Shown here one piece after another: positions 1 through 9,509 of a stretch of 64,000 bases of DNA. The notes below the pieces were generated by a model. It had not been told where the DNA came from, ran no database searches, and saw nothing but the letters and a program-made list of their open reading frames with translations. The position numbers and the translations under genes are program-made. Position 1 is the first letter of the stretch, and the number at the start of each line of letters is the position of its first letter. Where the stretch lies: contig NZ_JOEH01000017.1 of the NCBI RefSeq assembly GCF_000719095.1, forward strand, positions 62,001 through 126,000, in the 5' to 3' direction. The stretch is from Streptacidiphilus jeojiense (GTDB lineage Bacteria > Actinomycetota > Actinomycetes > Streptomycetales > Streptomycetaceae).

Positions 1-30
1 TACCGGGCCTCGGGCTTTCGGCCCCCAGGG

Positions 31-453
31 CTACTGCCCCTTCAGCTCCTCGTAGCCGGCCAGGCTGCTGTCCTTCAGGAACTGCCAGCAGCGGTCGGCT
101 TCCTCGGTCTCCTTGATCGAGTCGGCGGCGCGGGCCAGCGCCGCCAGGCAGCGCAGGAAGCCGCGGTTGGCCCGGTGCTCCCACGGCACCGGCCCGTGGC
201 CCTTCCAGCCGCTGCGGCGCAGCGCGTCCAGGCCGCGGTGGTACCCGGTGCGGGCGTAGGCGTACGACTCGACGACATGCCCGGCGTCGTAGGCGTCGTC
301 GGCGAGCATGGCCCAGGCCAGCGAGAAGGTCGGGAACTCCGCCGCCACCTGCGCCGGCGATGCGGACTCCTCCGCCAGCATGCGGTAGGGCTGCTCGTCC
401 TCGGGCAGCAGCGTCGGCTCCGGTCCGTCCAGCAGATTCTTGTGGATGCTCAT
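31..453 (-). CDS. DUF3151 family protein
   Basis: A 140-residue cytoplasmic protein that I recognise as the actinobacterial DUF3151 family from its overall pattern: N-terminal LLDGPEPTLLPED, a central segment with AWAMLADDAYDAG, then an Arg/Trp-rich helical part with GWKGHGPVPWEH. Length fits the family. There is no signal peptide or membrane segment. The ATG at 453 follows a GGG-containing purine stretch. It is read alone on the minus strand, divergent from the gene at 581. Its biochemical role is unknown; family membership is from memory. Confidence 0.85.
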   Translation of the reverse strand: MSIHKNLLDGPEPTLLPEDEQPYRMLAEESASPAQVAAEFPTFSLAWAMLADDAYDAGHVVESYAYARTGYHRGLDALRRSGWKGHGPVPWEHRANRGFLRCLAALARAADSIKETEEADRCWQFLKDSSLAGYEELKGQ

Positions 454-580
454 GCCCTGAAGTCTGCCATCCGGCTGTCAAGGTCCTGTAAGCACCGGCT
501 GTCAGCGCGGAACCGGGGCGCCCGTGGAGAGCGTGTTCCCTGCCGGATGACCTGTTCGGCAGTCTTGGGGGGACTCGCGG

Positions 581-1717
581 ATGTATCGACCACTGGCGCT
601 TCTTATGGCCTTTTTCCTATACATCGCAGGGGTTTGGGCGGTCGCCACGACCTCCTGGTCGGCGGTCGCCGAGTCCGCGCCGCCGGTCTCGTCCACCGCC
701 TCCTCGTCGCCGTCCGCCTCGTCCTCCGGCCCGTCGTCCGTCGGATCGTCCCCGACCCCTTCGCCGTCCAGCACGGCCCCGACGGTTCCCGCCGTCTGGA
801 CGTTGAGCACGCTGCGCAACTACCTGGTCGCCGAGACCGATGCCAAGGACCCCGGCGCGGCCCTCGCCGACCTGGAGCGGATCACCCTCAAGGACCCGTA
901 CGTCGACGGCTTCTGCCATCCGGTGGCGCACGAGATCGGGCACGCCGCGCTGGCCAAGTACCACGGGAACTTCACCAGGGCGGTCTCCTTCCTGAACGAC
1001 GTCTGCGGCTCCGGCTACCTGCACGGAGTGGTGGAGGAGAAGCTGCAGCAGATGCCCGATCCGGAGACGGCGGTGACCACCCTCTGCTCGCCCGACCAGT
1101 CGCTGTCCTGCATCCACGGCATCGGGCACGGAGCGATGTTCGTCTCCCACCTGGACGTGGCCGGAGCGGAACGGATGTGCGACCGCTTCCCCGAGTCCAG
1201 CCAGGTGGTGGCCTGCTCCGAGGGCATCTTCATGCAGCTCTTCGAGCCGGACGAGGGCGATCCGACGGCGCTGGCGAAGCTCCCGGCGGACCGGCTGGCC
1301 GGCGAGCCGCAGTACCCCTGCGCGGAGCAGCCGTCGATCTACCGCAGCGCCTGCTACTTCTACGCCCCGATCTACTTCCTGCAGACCCACGACTACACCG
1401 CGCACCCGACGGCCTTCGTCCAGTCCCTCACCTGGTGCCTCGCGGCACCGACCAGCAGCGCCCGCGAGGACTGCTCCCGGGGCACCGGTTCGCGGCTGAT
1501 GAAGTACAACATCGACCGCCCGGTCTGGACGGCGGCGCAGTGCGAGCAGGCGTCGTCCGCCTGGCAGCGGGCCGACTGCGTCAGCGGGATGGTCAGCTAC
1601 TGGGACGTCAACTACGCCAGCAGGTCGGCGGCCAGGGACAGGCTCTGCCCGCAGCTCAGCGGTGACGCCGCCCGGCTCTGCCGGAGCGCCGCCCCCGGCA
1701 GCAGCTCCGCCGACTGA
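581..1717 (+). CDS. Secreted or anchored Cys/His-rich repeat protein with HEIGH motif
   Basis: A 378-residue protein of no family I can name. Residues 5-25 form one hydrophobic segment (signal peptide or anchor), residues 28-70 are a Ser/Pro/Thr-rich spacer, and the rest is a Cys-rich ectodomain. In it a Cys-x-x-Gly-like motif recurs roughly every 40-55 residues (CGSGYLHG, CIHGIGHG, CSEGIFMQ, CYFYAP, CSRGTGSR, CVSGMVSY), suggesting a disulfide-braced helical repeat. The first unit has CHPVAHEIGH, which contains a zincin-like HExxH. A GGGGGGA ribosome site precedes the ATG. Seven bases separate it from the DoxX-Rieske gene, so the two may be co-transcribed. Whether HEIGH binds metal is open. 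Confidence 0.8.
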   Translation: MYRPLALLMAFFLYIAGVWAVATTSWSAVAESAPPVSSTASSSPSASSSGPSSVGSSPTPSPSSTAPTVPAVWTLSTLRNYLVAETDAKDPGAALADLERITLKDPYVDGFCHPVAHEIGHAALAKYHGNFTRAVSFLNDVCGSGYLHGVVEEKLQQMPDPETAVTTLCSPDQSLSCIHGIGHGAMFVSHLDVAGAERMCDRFPESSQVVACSEGIFMQLFEPDEGDPTALAKLPADRLAGEPQYPCAEQPSIYRSACYFYAPIYFLQTHDYTAHPTAFVQSLTWCLAAPTSSAREDCSRGTGSRLMKYNIDRPVWTAAQCEQASSAWQRADCVSGMVSYWDVNYASRSAARDRLCPQLSGDAARLCRSAAPGSSSAD

Positions 1718-1723
1718 CCCCTG

Positions 1724-2740
1724 ATGAACCGTCACCGTCCTTACCCGCAGCCGCAGCCCGATCGGACCGAAGCCATGGACACTCCGCCCGACCGCTCACC
1801 CAGCCGCTACGCGCTGCTCCCGCTGCGGCTGTTCCTCGGCGCGACCTTCGTCTACGCGGGGTTGGACAAGCTCGCCGACCCGCACTTCCTGGCCGGCGTG
1901 GCCGACCCCGCGTCCATGGCCGCACAGGCGCACGCCGTGGCCGCGCACAGCCCCATCGGCGCGCTGCTGGACCAGGCGGTGCGCTCGCCCACGCCCGCCG
2001 GGCTGGCCATGGCCTTCGGCGAACTGGCGGTGGGGTTCGGCACCCTGCTGGGGCTGTGGGGGCGACTGGCCGCGCTGGGCGGCGCGCTGATCAATCTGAC
2101 CCTGTGGCTGAGCGTGAGTTGGGGCGTGCACCCGTACTACCTGGGCAACGACCTGATCTATCTGATGGCCTGGGTGCCGCTGGTGCTGGCGGGGACGCCG
2201 CAGTACTCGCTGGACGAGCTGATCGCCCGTCATGCGCGCGGGACGGCCGCCGGCCGGGGCCGCAGGCAGGTTCTGGTGGACGGCGGCATCGCGACCCTCG
2301 CGGTGGCCGGCGCGGTGCTGCTGACCGGCGCGGGGGTGGCCCGGAGCCGGGGCCGGACGGCCGCGCCGAGTGCGGGGGCAGGGACCGGAACCGGGGCAGG
2401 GACCGGCACCGGGGCGGGGACGGGAACCGGGACCGCCGTCGCGGCGGTGGCCTCGGTGCCGGTCGGCGGTGTGCTCCGGGTGGCCGCTCCGGGCAGCGGA
2501 GATCCGGTCTACCTGCAGCAGCCCGAGGAGGGCCGCTACACCGCGCTGTCCGGCGTCTGCACCCACTCGGGGTGCACGGTGAACCCGCCCGAGGACGGCC
2601 GTTTCGTCTGCCCCTGCCACAACTCCTGCTTCGACGCAGCCACCGGCGCCGTGCTCCAGGGCCCGGCCACCAAGGCGCTCGCCCGCTTCGGCATCACCCG
2701 GACCGGTGACCAGCTGCACCTGGGGACGGAGACGGCCTGA
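1724..2740 (+). CDS. DoxX membrane protein fused to Rieske 2Fe-2S domain
   Basis: A 338-residue fusion. Residues ~25-170 form four hydrophobic helices of DoxX type (LRLFLGATFVYAGLDK). A further hydrophobic segment lies near 190-205. Then comes a Gly/Thr-Ala linker encoded by a tandem repeat. Residues ~245-338 are a Rieske domain with ligands Cys279/His281 in CTHSGC and Cys296/His299 in CPCH. DoxX proteins act in quinone-linked thiosulfate or redox metabolism, so an electron-transfer role at the membrane is inferred; the substrate is unknown. ATG 1775 is an alternative start and neither has a strong ribosome site. The window shows no quinol oxidase partner. Confidence 0.85.
   Translation: MNRHRPYPQPQPDRTEAMDTPPDRSPSRYALLPLRLFLGATFVYAGLDKLADPHFLAGVADPASMAAQAHAVAAHSPIGALLDQAVRSPTPAGLAMAFGELAVGFGTLLGLWGRLAALGGALINLTLWLSVSWGVHPYYLGNDLIYLMAWVPLVLAGTPQYSLDELIARHARGTAAGRGRRQVLVDGGIATLAVAGAVLLTGAGVARSRGRTAAPSAGAGTGTGAGTGTGAGTGTGTAVAAVASVPVGGVLRVAAPGSGDPVYLQQPEEGRYTALSGVCTHSGCTVNPPEDGRFVCPCHNSCFDAATGAVLQGPATKALARFGITRTGDQLHLGTETA
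2381..2434 (+). repeat. Three 18-bp tandem repeat units encoding Gly/Thr linker
   Basis: Three consecutive 18-bp units (2381-2398, 2399-2416, 2417-2434) differing at a few bases encode the Gly-Thr-Gly-Thr-Gly-Ala stretch between the membrane and Rieske parts of the fusion. The unit is a multiple of three, so copy-number change keeps the frame. Confidence 0.85.
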
Positions 2741-2750
2741 GCCGCAGGCG

Positions 2751-3731
2751 TCAGGCGGCAGGTGGGACGGTCAGCCGCCAGGCGGCGGGTTCGGCGGTCC
2801 AGGTGCGGTGCTGGACCGGGCCGCCCGGCGCGTCGTCCGCCAGATAGGTGAAGCTGGTGGCCGGGCCGCCGCTGACGGTTATCCGCCGGACCCGGACCCG
2901 CAACGGCCCGCCGGACCCGGACGAGGGGCTCAGCAGCACCTCCATCAGGCCGTCGTCGGGGGCGGCGACCAGGTACACCGGGTGGTCCAGATCGGCCAGC
3001 ATCCGCCCGTCCGCCTCGACCAGCAGCGCCTGCCCGGGGTCGCCGCGGAGCGGGCGCAGCTGTGCGGCGACGCTGCGGGCGGCCCGTCCGAACTGGAGGC
3101 CCCAGCCCAGGCAGCGGGACGGAAGCAGACCGCCTCGCCCGGGCGCAGCTTTGTTCGCCCTGAGCGAACGCGGCTCGGAGTCGGCGCCGCTCGGCTGCGG
3201 TACCGCTGCGGCGCCGTCCGCGGAGCCGGGCGGACGGTCCGGGTGGATCAGCTCCGCGGCTGCTCCGGGCACGGCTCCGGGGTGCCCGCGGCCGGGGATG
3301 CGCAGTCCGCCGAGCACCACTCCGCCGCTCTCGTCGACGAGCAGGCCCAGGGTGCGTTCGGCGCCGCCGACGACCGTTCTGGCGGCGTCCACGGGGCGCG
3401 CGGCCACCCCCAGTGACCTGGTCAGGGTCACCTTTTCGCCATTTCCGATCGGGATGATCCCGAGGGGGCTCACCGCCAGCTCCGCACGCTGGTGCAACAC
3501 CTGCACCACCTGGTGCACCGCACGGTCATCACCAATCACAACGAGTCGCTTCCCGCCCCTGCGCGAAAGCGTCCGTTCCAGCTCGGCCAGGCTCCCCGGA
3601 ACCACCAGCTTCACCGCGAAGGCTGCCCCGAGAACGTCCCTGGCCACCCTGACCGATTCCGCGTCCAGGGCCAGGGCGGCGGGGGAGACCACCACCAGGA
3701 GTGCCTCTCCCGCCGATCGCACAGCCGACAC
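2751..3731 (-). CDS. Diacylglycerol kinase catalytic-domain-like protein (divergent)
   Basis: 326 residues with the layout of the DAGK_cat/LCB5 lipid-kinase family: an N-terminal Rossmann-like half (LLVVVSPAAL, then LVVIGDDRAVHQVV) followed by LGIIPIGNGEK, the counterpart of the family's P-x-G-T-x-N region, and a C-terminal beta-rich half. The usual nucleotide-binding GGDGT is replaced by IGDDR and the usual GTAND by GNGEK, so catalytic activity is doubtful. The middle (residues ~150-200) is low complexity. It is divergent from purA across 132 bp. It could be a regulatory pseudokinase or a true kinase with drifted motifs. Confidence 0.7.
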   Translation of the reverse strand: MSAVRSAGEALLVVVSPAALALDAESVRVARDVLGAAFAVKLVVPGSLAELERTLSRRGGKRLVVIGDDRAVHQVVQVLHQRAELAVSPLGIIPIGNGEKVTLTRSLGVAARPVDAARTVVGGAERTLGLLVDESGGVVLGGLRIPGRGHPGAVPGAAAELIHPDRPPGSADGAAAVPQPSGADSEPRSLRANKAAPGRGGLLPSRCLGWGLQFGRAARSVAAQLRPLRGDPGQALLVEADGRMLADLDHPVYLVAAPDDGLMEVLLSPSSGSGGPLRVRVRRITVSGGPATSFTYLADDAPGGPVQHRTWTAEPAAWRLTVPPAA

Positions 3732-3764
3732 CGCTCTCCTTCCTCGGGTAATCTCTCGGTGTAA

Positions 3765-5150
<1,386 letters not shown>

Positions 5151-5180
5151 CCGCTCCGACCGGCCCGCTGCCGTCGTCGA

Positions 5181-5226
5181 CCGAGGACCCCGTTCACCCG
5201 CCGTCGCGGGTGGGCGGGGTCCTCGG
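5181..5226. terminator. Hairpin terminator after purA
   Basis: Arms 5181-5192 and 5215-5226 are perfectly complementary over 12 bp, with a second inner stem (CACCCGC/GCGGGTG). There is no T-tract, as is common in Streptomyces. Confidence 0.8.
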
Positions 5227-5271
5227 CGTTCGGGCGCCACCATCCCCTTGTTGTACTAATGCAGAATTGAA

Positions 5272-5306
5272 TTGCGCTTAGTTCAAACGTTGCCTACTGT
5301 CTGACC
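5272..5306 (+). promoter_or_regulatory. Putative leaderless promoter of GNAT gene
   Basis: TTGCGC at 5272-5277, a 17-bp spacer and TACTGT at 5295-5300, ending 6 nt before the ATG at 5307. This spacing puts the predicted transcript start at the start codon. The stretch from 5245 is unusually AT-rich for this genome and there is no ribosome site. Confidence 0.65.
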
Positions 5307-5909
5307 ATGCCTGCGAAGACACCCGCGTCCACGACGCTCACCGGGGCCCATGTCCGCCTCGAGCCGCTGTCCCGCGACCACCTGCCCGAGCTCTTCCTGG
5401 CCGGGGGCCGGGACGAGGAGGTGTGGCGCTGGTTGACGGTCACACCACCGCAGAGCGAGCAGGAACTCGGCCGACTGCTCGACGAGCGCCTGGCGGAGGT
5501 GGAGGTCGGCTCGGCCGTCGCCTTCGCCGTGATCGATTCGGCCACCGGGAAGCCGGTCGGATGGACCAACTACCTGGAGATCGTCCCCCACGACGAGCGC
5601 CTGGAGATCGGCTGGACCTGGTACGCCCGCCCGGTGTGGCGCACGGCGGTGAACACCGAGGCCAAGCTGCTGCTGCTGACCCACGCCTTCGAGGACCTCG
5701 GCATGGGCCGGGTCCAGTGGAAGACCGACCACCTGAACACCCGTTCGCAGAACGCCATCGCCCGGCTCGGCGCGCAGCGCGAGGGCGTGCTGCGGCGGCA
5801 CCGGCTGCGGGCGGACGGGTCCTGGCGCGACAGCGTCTACTTCTCGATGCTGGTGGACGAGTGGCCGGAGGCCAAGGCCCGGCTGACCAACCGACTGCTG
5901 GAGGGCTGA
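5307..5909 (+). CDS. GNAT acetyltransferase, RimJ/RimL-like
   Basis: A 200-residue GCN5-related N-acetyltransferase of the RimJ/RimL-like type. It opens with LTGAHVRLEPLSRDHLPEL, typical of the family, has the central EIGWTWYARPVWRT and KLLLLTHAFEDLGM acetyl-CoA-binding region, and the late RSQNAIARLGAQREGVLRRH motif. Such enzymes acetylate protein N-termini or small amines; the substrate here is unknown. The start is the first ATG and appears leaderless. It is followed after 4 nt by a second, different GNAT gene, so the two form an operon. Confidence 0.9.
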   Translation: MPAKTPASTTLTGAHVRLEPLSRDHLPELFLAGGRDEEVWRWLTVTPPQSEQELGRLLDERLAEVEVGSAVAFAVIDSATGKPVGWTNYLEIVPHDERLEIGWTWYARPVWRTAVNTEAKLLLLTHAFEDLGMGRVQWKTDHLNTRSQNAIARLGAQREGVLRRHRLRADGSWRDSVYFSMLVDEWPEAKARLTNRLLEG

Positions 5910-5913
5910 CGCC

Positions 5914-6369
5914 GTGTCGGATCTGAGCATCACCCCGGTCCTGGCCGGGGAGCGGCAGCGCTGGCAGGAGCTCTATGCGGGCTACTGCGCCTTCTACGCT
6001 GTGGAGTTGGGCGAGGCGGACTACGACCGGGTCTGGGCCTGGATCCACGACCCGGAGCGGGAGACACGCTGCCTGGTCGCCCGGGACGCAGACGGCGTGC
6101 CGGTCGGGCTGGCGCACTTCCGGGCCTATGACTCGCCGTTGCGGGGGACCAGCGGCTTCCTCGACGACCTGTTCGTGGACCCGGCCCGCCGCGGCAGCGG
6201 TGCGGCCGACGCGCTGCTGGGCGCGCTGGCCCGGATCGCGGCGGACGAGGGCTGGGCGACCGTCCGCTGGAACACCGCGGAGAACAACTACCGGGCCCGG
6301 GCCGTCTACGATCGGCATGCGGCCAAGACGGTCTTCCTGACCTACAGCATGGACGCTGCACCGTCCTGA
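5914..6369 (+). CDS. GNAT family N-acetyltransferase
   Basis: A 151-residue single-domain GNAT protein. The acetyl-CoA loop is visible as LFVDPARRGSGAADALLG (residues ~84-102), preceded by GLAHFRAYDSP and followed by WNTAENNYRARAVYDR, the standard C-terminal motif. The GTG start lies 9 nt after GGAGGG inside the end of the preceding GNAT gene. The acyl acceptor cannot be predicted. It is unlike the upstream gene in sequence, so the pair is not a recent duplication. Confidence 0.9.
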   Translation: MSDLSITPVLAGERQRWQELYAGYCAFYAVELGEADYDRVWAWIHDPERETRCLVARDADGVPVGLAHFRAYDSPLRGTSGFLDDLFVDPARRGSGAADALLGALARIAADEGWATVRWNTAENNYRARAVYDRHAAKTVFLTYSMDAAPS

Positions 6370-6375
6370 CCCCGG

Positions 6376-6456
6376 TTGACAGCCTGTAGCGCTGCCCCGG
6401 TATCGGCGAACAGGCTGTCGCTGCCGGGGCGGCGAACCGCTCCGTAGGCTGCGGCC
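6376..6456 (+). promoter_or_regulatory. Promoter region with 10-bp dyad and leaderless -10
   Basis: TTGACA at 6376-6381 overlaps the left arm of a perfect inverted repeat (6378-6387 and 6410-6419, 22-nt gap). TAGGCT at 6445-6450 ends 6 nt before the ATG at 6457. The dyad may be an operator, perhaps for the GntR protein encoded downstream, or a hairpin after the GNAT operon. It is not a simple terminator because no T-tract follows. Confidence 0.55.
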
Positions 6457-7812
6457 ATGAGCATCTCTGTCGACTCCGCAGCGGGGCAGGCCGTCAAGGC
6501 TGCCGACCGCGCCCACGTCTTCCACTCGTGGTCCGCGCAGGCCCTGATCGACCCCCTCGCCGTCGCCGGCGCCGAGGGCTCGTACTTCTGGGACTACGAG
6601 GGCAACCGCTTCCTCGACTTCTCCTCGCAGCTGGTGAACACCAACATCGGGCACCAGCACCCCAAGGTGGTCGCGGCGATCCAGGAGCAGGCCGGCAAGC
6701 TCTGCACCTTCGCCCCGGCGTTCGCCCTGGACGTGCGCAGCGAGGCGGCCCGGCTGATCGCCGAGCGCACCCCGGGCGACCTGGACAAGATCTTCTTCAC
6801 CAACGGCGGCGCCGAGGCCAACGAGAACGCCATCCGGATGGCGCGGCTGCACACCGGCCGGCAGAAGGTGCTCTCCACCTACCGCTCGTACCACGGCGCC
6901 ACCGCCAACGCGATCGCGCTGACCGGTGACCCCCGGCGCTGGGCGAACGAGACCGGGGTCTCCGGTGTGGTGCACTTCTGGGGCCCCTACGCCTACCGCT
7001 CCAACTTCCACGCCGAGAACGAGGCGCAGGAGTGCGAGCGCGCGCTGCAGCACCTGGAGGCGACCATCGCCTTCGAGGGCCCGCAGACCGTCGCCGCGAT
7101 CATCCTGGAGACCGTGGTCGGCACGGCCGGGATCCTGGTGCCGCCGGCCGGCTACCTCGCCGGGGTCCGCGAGATCTGCGACCGCTACGGGATCGTCTTC
7201 ATCCTGGACGAGGTCATGGCCGGCTTCGGCCGCACCGGCGCCTGGTTCGCCGCCGACCACTGGGGCGTCACGCCGGACCTGCTGACCTTCGCCAAGGGCG
7301 TCAACTCCGGCTACGTCCCGCTGGGCGGCGTCGCCATCAGCGGTGCCATCGCGGAGACCTTCGCCGAGCGCCCGTTCCCCGGCGGGCTGACCTACTCGGG
7401 CCACCCGCTGGCCTGCGCCTCCGCGGTGGCGACGATCAACGCCATGGCCGAGGAGGGCATCGTCGAGCACGCCAGGCAGCTGGGCGAGACGGTGATCGGT
7501 CCCGGTCTGCGCGAGCTGGCGGACCGTCACCCGGTCATCGGCGAGGTCCGCGGCCTGGGCGTGTTCTGGGCGCTGGAGCTGGTCCGGGACCGGACCACGC
7601 GGGAGCCGCTGACCCCCTACAACGCGGCCGGCGCCGCTGCCGCGCCGATGGCCGAGCTGGCCGCGGCCTGCAAGCAGCGCGGGCTGTGGCCGTTCGTCAA
7701 CATGAACCGGCTGCATGTCGTCCCGCCGTGCAACAGCAGCGAGGCCGAGGTCAAGGAGGGCCTGGCCATCCTGGACGAGGTGCTCAGCATCGCCGATGCA
7801 CATACGGTCTGA
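6457..7812 (+). CDS. Class III PLP-dependent aminotransferase
   Basis: 451 residues, full length for an omega-aminotransferase. The PLP-binding lysine sits in TFAKGVNSGYVPLGG (residue ~285). The upstream ILDEVMAGFGRTG holds the cofactor-contacting Asp, and TNGGAEANENAIRMAR is the phosphate-binding segment. The SSQLVNTNIGHQHPKV start and the LRELADRHPVIGEVRGLG end resemble the beta-alanine/taurine:pyruvate group. A role in amine or omega-amino-acid breakdown is likely; the exact substrate cannot be read. It appears leaderless and is followed 139 bp later by a GntR regulator that may control it. Confidence 0.9.
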   Translation: MSISVDSAAGQAVKAADRAHVFHSWSAQALIDPLAVAGAEGSYFWDYEGNRFLDFSSQLVNTNIGHQHPKVVAAIQEQAGKLCTFAPAFALDVRSEAARLIAERTPGDLDKIFFTNGGAEANENAIRMARLHTGRQKVLSTYRSYHGATANAIALTGDPRRWANETGVSGVVHFWGPYAYRSNFHAENEAQECERALQHLEATIAFEGPQTVAAIILETVVGTAGILVPPAGYLAGVREICDRYGIVFILDEVMAGFGRTGAWFAADHWGVTPDLLTFAKGVNSGYVPLGGVAISGAIAETFAERPFPGGLTYSGHPLACASAVATINAMAEEGIVEHARQLGETVIGPGLRELADRHPVIGEVRGLGVFWALELVRDRTTREPLTPYNAAGAAAAPMAELAAACKQRGLWPFVNMNRLHVVPPCNSSEAEVKEGLAILDEVLSIADAHTV

Positions 7813-7951
7813 GCTGGGGTTACTTTCAGGTGATCTTTACTGATTTGACATAAGGTCTAGACCACACTGGCCCCGAATTCCGCTGCTTCCGCGGGTTCGG
7901 GGCCTTACCCTTGGGAGGCCCGAACCACTGAAGCCCACCCGAGGAGGGGTC

Positions 7952-8746
7952 GTGCCGTCCGACCTGCCGCCCTCGGGGCCGCGGGCCTCACAGGCCGCGG
8001 AGACATCGCCGGCCCAGCCGTCCCCGCTCCGCCGCAGCAGCCTGCGCGAGCAGGTCGCGGGCGCCATGCGCGACGAGATGATGGCGGGCCGGCTGCCGGC
8101 CGGAACGCACTTCACCGTCAAGGAGATCGCCGAGCTGTACGGGGTCTCGGCCACCCCGGTCCGGGAGGCGCTGCTCGACCTCACCGCCCAGGGCCTGCTG
8201 TGGACCGAGCACCACCGCGGCTTCACCGTCCCGCAGCTCGGCTGGGCCGATTTCGTCGACATCGTCGAGGCCAGGACCCTGGTCTCGGACGGGATGTTCC
8301 GCCGCCTCGCGGTCCATCTGAAGGCGATCGACTGGCAGCGGCTGCCCTCGCTCCAGCGCCGTGCCGACGCCGCCCACCGGGCGGCCCGGGCCGGGCACCT
8401 GGACGTGCTGGTCGGGTGCGACCTGCGGTTCTGGGGGGAGCTGGCCGGCCTGGTCGCCAACGAGCGGCTGACCGGGTACCTGGACTGGCTCCGGGTGCAG
8501 TACTGGATCTTCGCGGCGCCCTATCTGCGCGGGCGCCCGGACATCGCCGACTACTGCTGGTCCGGGCACCTGGAGCTGATGGAGCACCTGGTCGCCAAGG
8601 ACCGCGAGACGGTGCACCGGATGCTGATCGACTACAACCGCGAGTCGCTCCGGCAGATGGCCGCGCTCTGCGGTGAGAGCGCCGAGGGCACCCTCATCGG
8701 CTACGCCGACATCCTGCCGATTCCCGCTCAGCGCGACTCCCTGTGA
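7952..8746 (+). CDS. GntR-family transcriptional regulator (FCD type)
   Basis: 264 residues with an N-terminal winged helix (residues ~30-95: LREQVAGAMRDEMMAGRLPAG and VKEIAELYGVSATPVREAL, the GntR signature) and an alpha-helical C-terminal effector domain of FCD/VanR type (residues ~105-240). GAGGAGGGG lies just upstream of the GTG start. These are usually repressors released by a small acid or metabolite. Its position after the aminotransferase suggests that gene or itself as target; the dyad at 6378-6419 is a candidate site. Confidence 0.88.
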   Translation: MPSDLPPSGPRASQAAETSPAQPSPLRRSSLREQVAGAMRDEMMAGRLPAGTHFTVKEIAELYGVSATPVREALLDLTAQGLLWTEHHRGFTVPQLGWADFVDIVEARTLVSDGMFRRLAVHLKAIDWQRLPSLQRRADAAHRAARAGHLDVLVGCDLRFWGELAGLVANERLTGYLDWLRVQYWIFAAPYLRGRPDIADYCWSGHLELMEHLVAKDRETVHRMLIDYNRESLRQMAALCGESAEGTLIGYADILPIPAQRDSL

Positions 8747-8777
8747 GGCTTCGCCGCAGAGCGTTAGGGTGGCTGCG

Positions 8778-8843
8778 ATGAGAGCAAACCCCACCGTCGT
8801 CGCAACCGGCGCGTACGCGCCCAGGAGTGCCCGTGGCCTGTGA
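8778..8843 (+). CDS. Possible leaderless upstream ORF of 21 codons
   Basis: TAGGGT at 8765-8770 ends 7 nt before an ATG at 8778, the leaderless layout seen elsewhere here. The ORF runs 21 codons and stops at 8841-8843, overlapping the start of the next gene (GTG 8833) in another frame. If translated it would bring ribosomes onto that gene's start. The peptide resembles nothing I know; it may simply be leader sequence. Confidence 0.35.
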   Translation: MRANPTVVATGAYAPRSARGL

Positions 8844-9480
8844 CATCTGGCTCGTCCCGCTCGTCGACGTACTCGTCCACAGCCCGGAGAACCCGTTCGC
8901 CGAGGACCTGGAGATCTACAACGCCTCGCTCGGTGCGCACGGACTGCCGCCGGTGCCGGTGTTCCAGTACATGCCGGGCCTGAGCGGTGACGTGGAACCC
9001 GTCGCCGCGTTCGACTACGAGTCACTGCACTTCCTCCGCCGCGCCTACCTGCTGCAGCTCACCAACCTGCCGGTGACCCCCGTGGACGAGCTCGGCGGGG
9101 ACTACGAGCAGCTGCTGGAGATGTTCGAGGACACCGCCGAGCGGTCGCACCTGGTCTGGCACTTCGACCACGCCGGGGCGTACGTCCCGATCGACTTCGA
9201 GAGCCCGATCGTGGACGACGCGCTGCTGGCCACCGGAGGGCCGCTGGGATCGCTGCACGGGCTGCTCCGGGAGCTGGAGGCGGTGGCCCCCTGGATCGGC
9301 ATCGACCACCAGGCCCCGCCGGTCCCGGTCCGGCCGGTCGCCCCGACCACGCTGGAGGGCCCGGCGCACCCGCCGCCCGGCAACGACGGTCCCTTCTCCC
9401 GCGAGCGCCACGCCTGGACCGGGCTGCACGCGGCGGCGGTCCGCGCGCTGGGACAGGGCTCCATGGTCGTCTTCGCCTGA
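8833..9480 (+). CDS. Conserved hypothetical protein
   Basis: A 215-residue soluble acidic protein with no signal, membrane helix or motif I recognise. It begins ACDIWLVPLVDVLVHSPEN and has acidic aromatic stretches (FDYESLHFLRRAYLLQL, WHFDHAGAYVPIDF) and a Pro-rich loop near residue 165. GTG 8833 is preferred over GTG 8827 because AGGAG (8823-8827) gives a 5-nt spacer only to 8833. A perfect terminator follows. It sits between the GntR gene and the convergent SLATT-like gene; function unknown. Confidence 0.75.
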   Translation: MACDIWLVPLVDVLVHSPENPFAEDLEIYNASLGAHGLPPVPVFQYMPGLSGDVEPVAAFDYESLHFLRRAYLLQLTNLPVTPVDELGGDYEQLLEMFEDTAERSHLVWHFDHAGAYVPIDFESPIVDDALLATGGPLGSLHGLLRELEAVAPWIGIDHQAPPVPVRPVAPTTLEGPAHPPPGNDGPFSRERHAWTGLHAAAVRALGQGSMVVFA

Positions 9481-9509
9481 GGCCCGGAAACGGTTGAGCT
9501 CCGGAAGCG

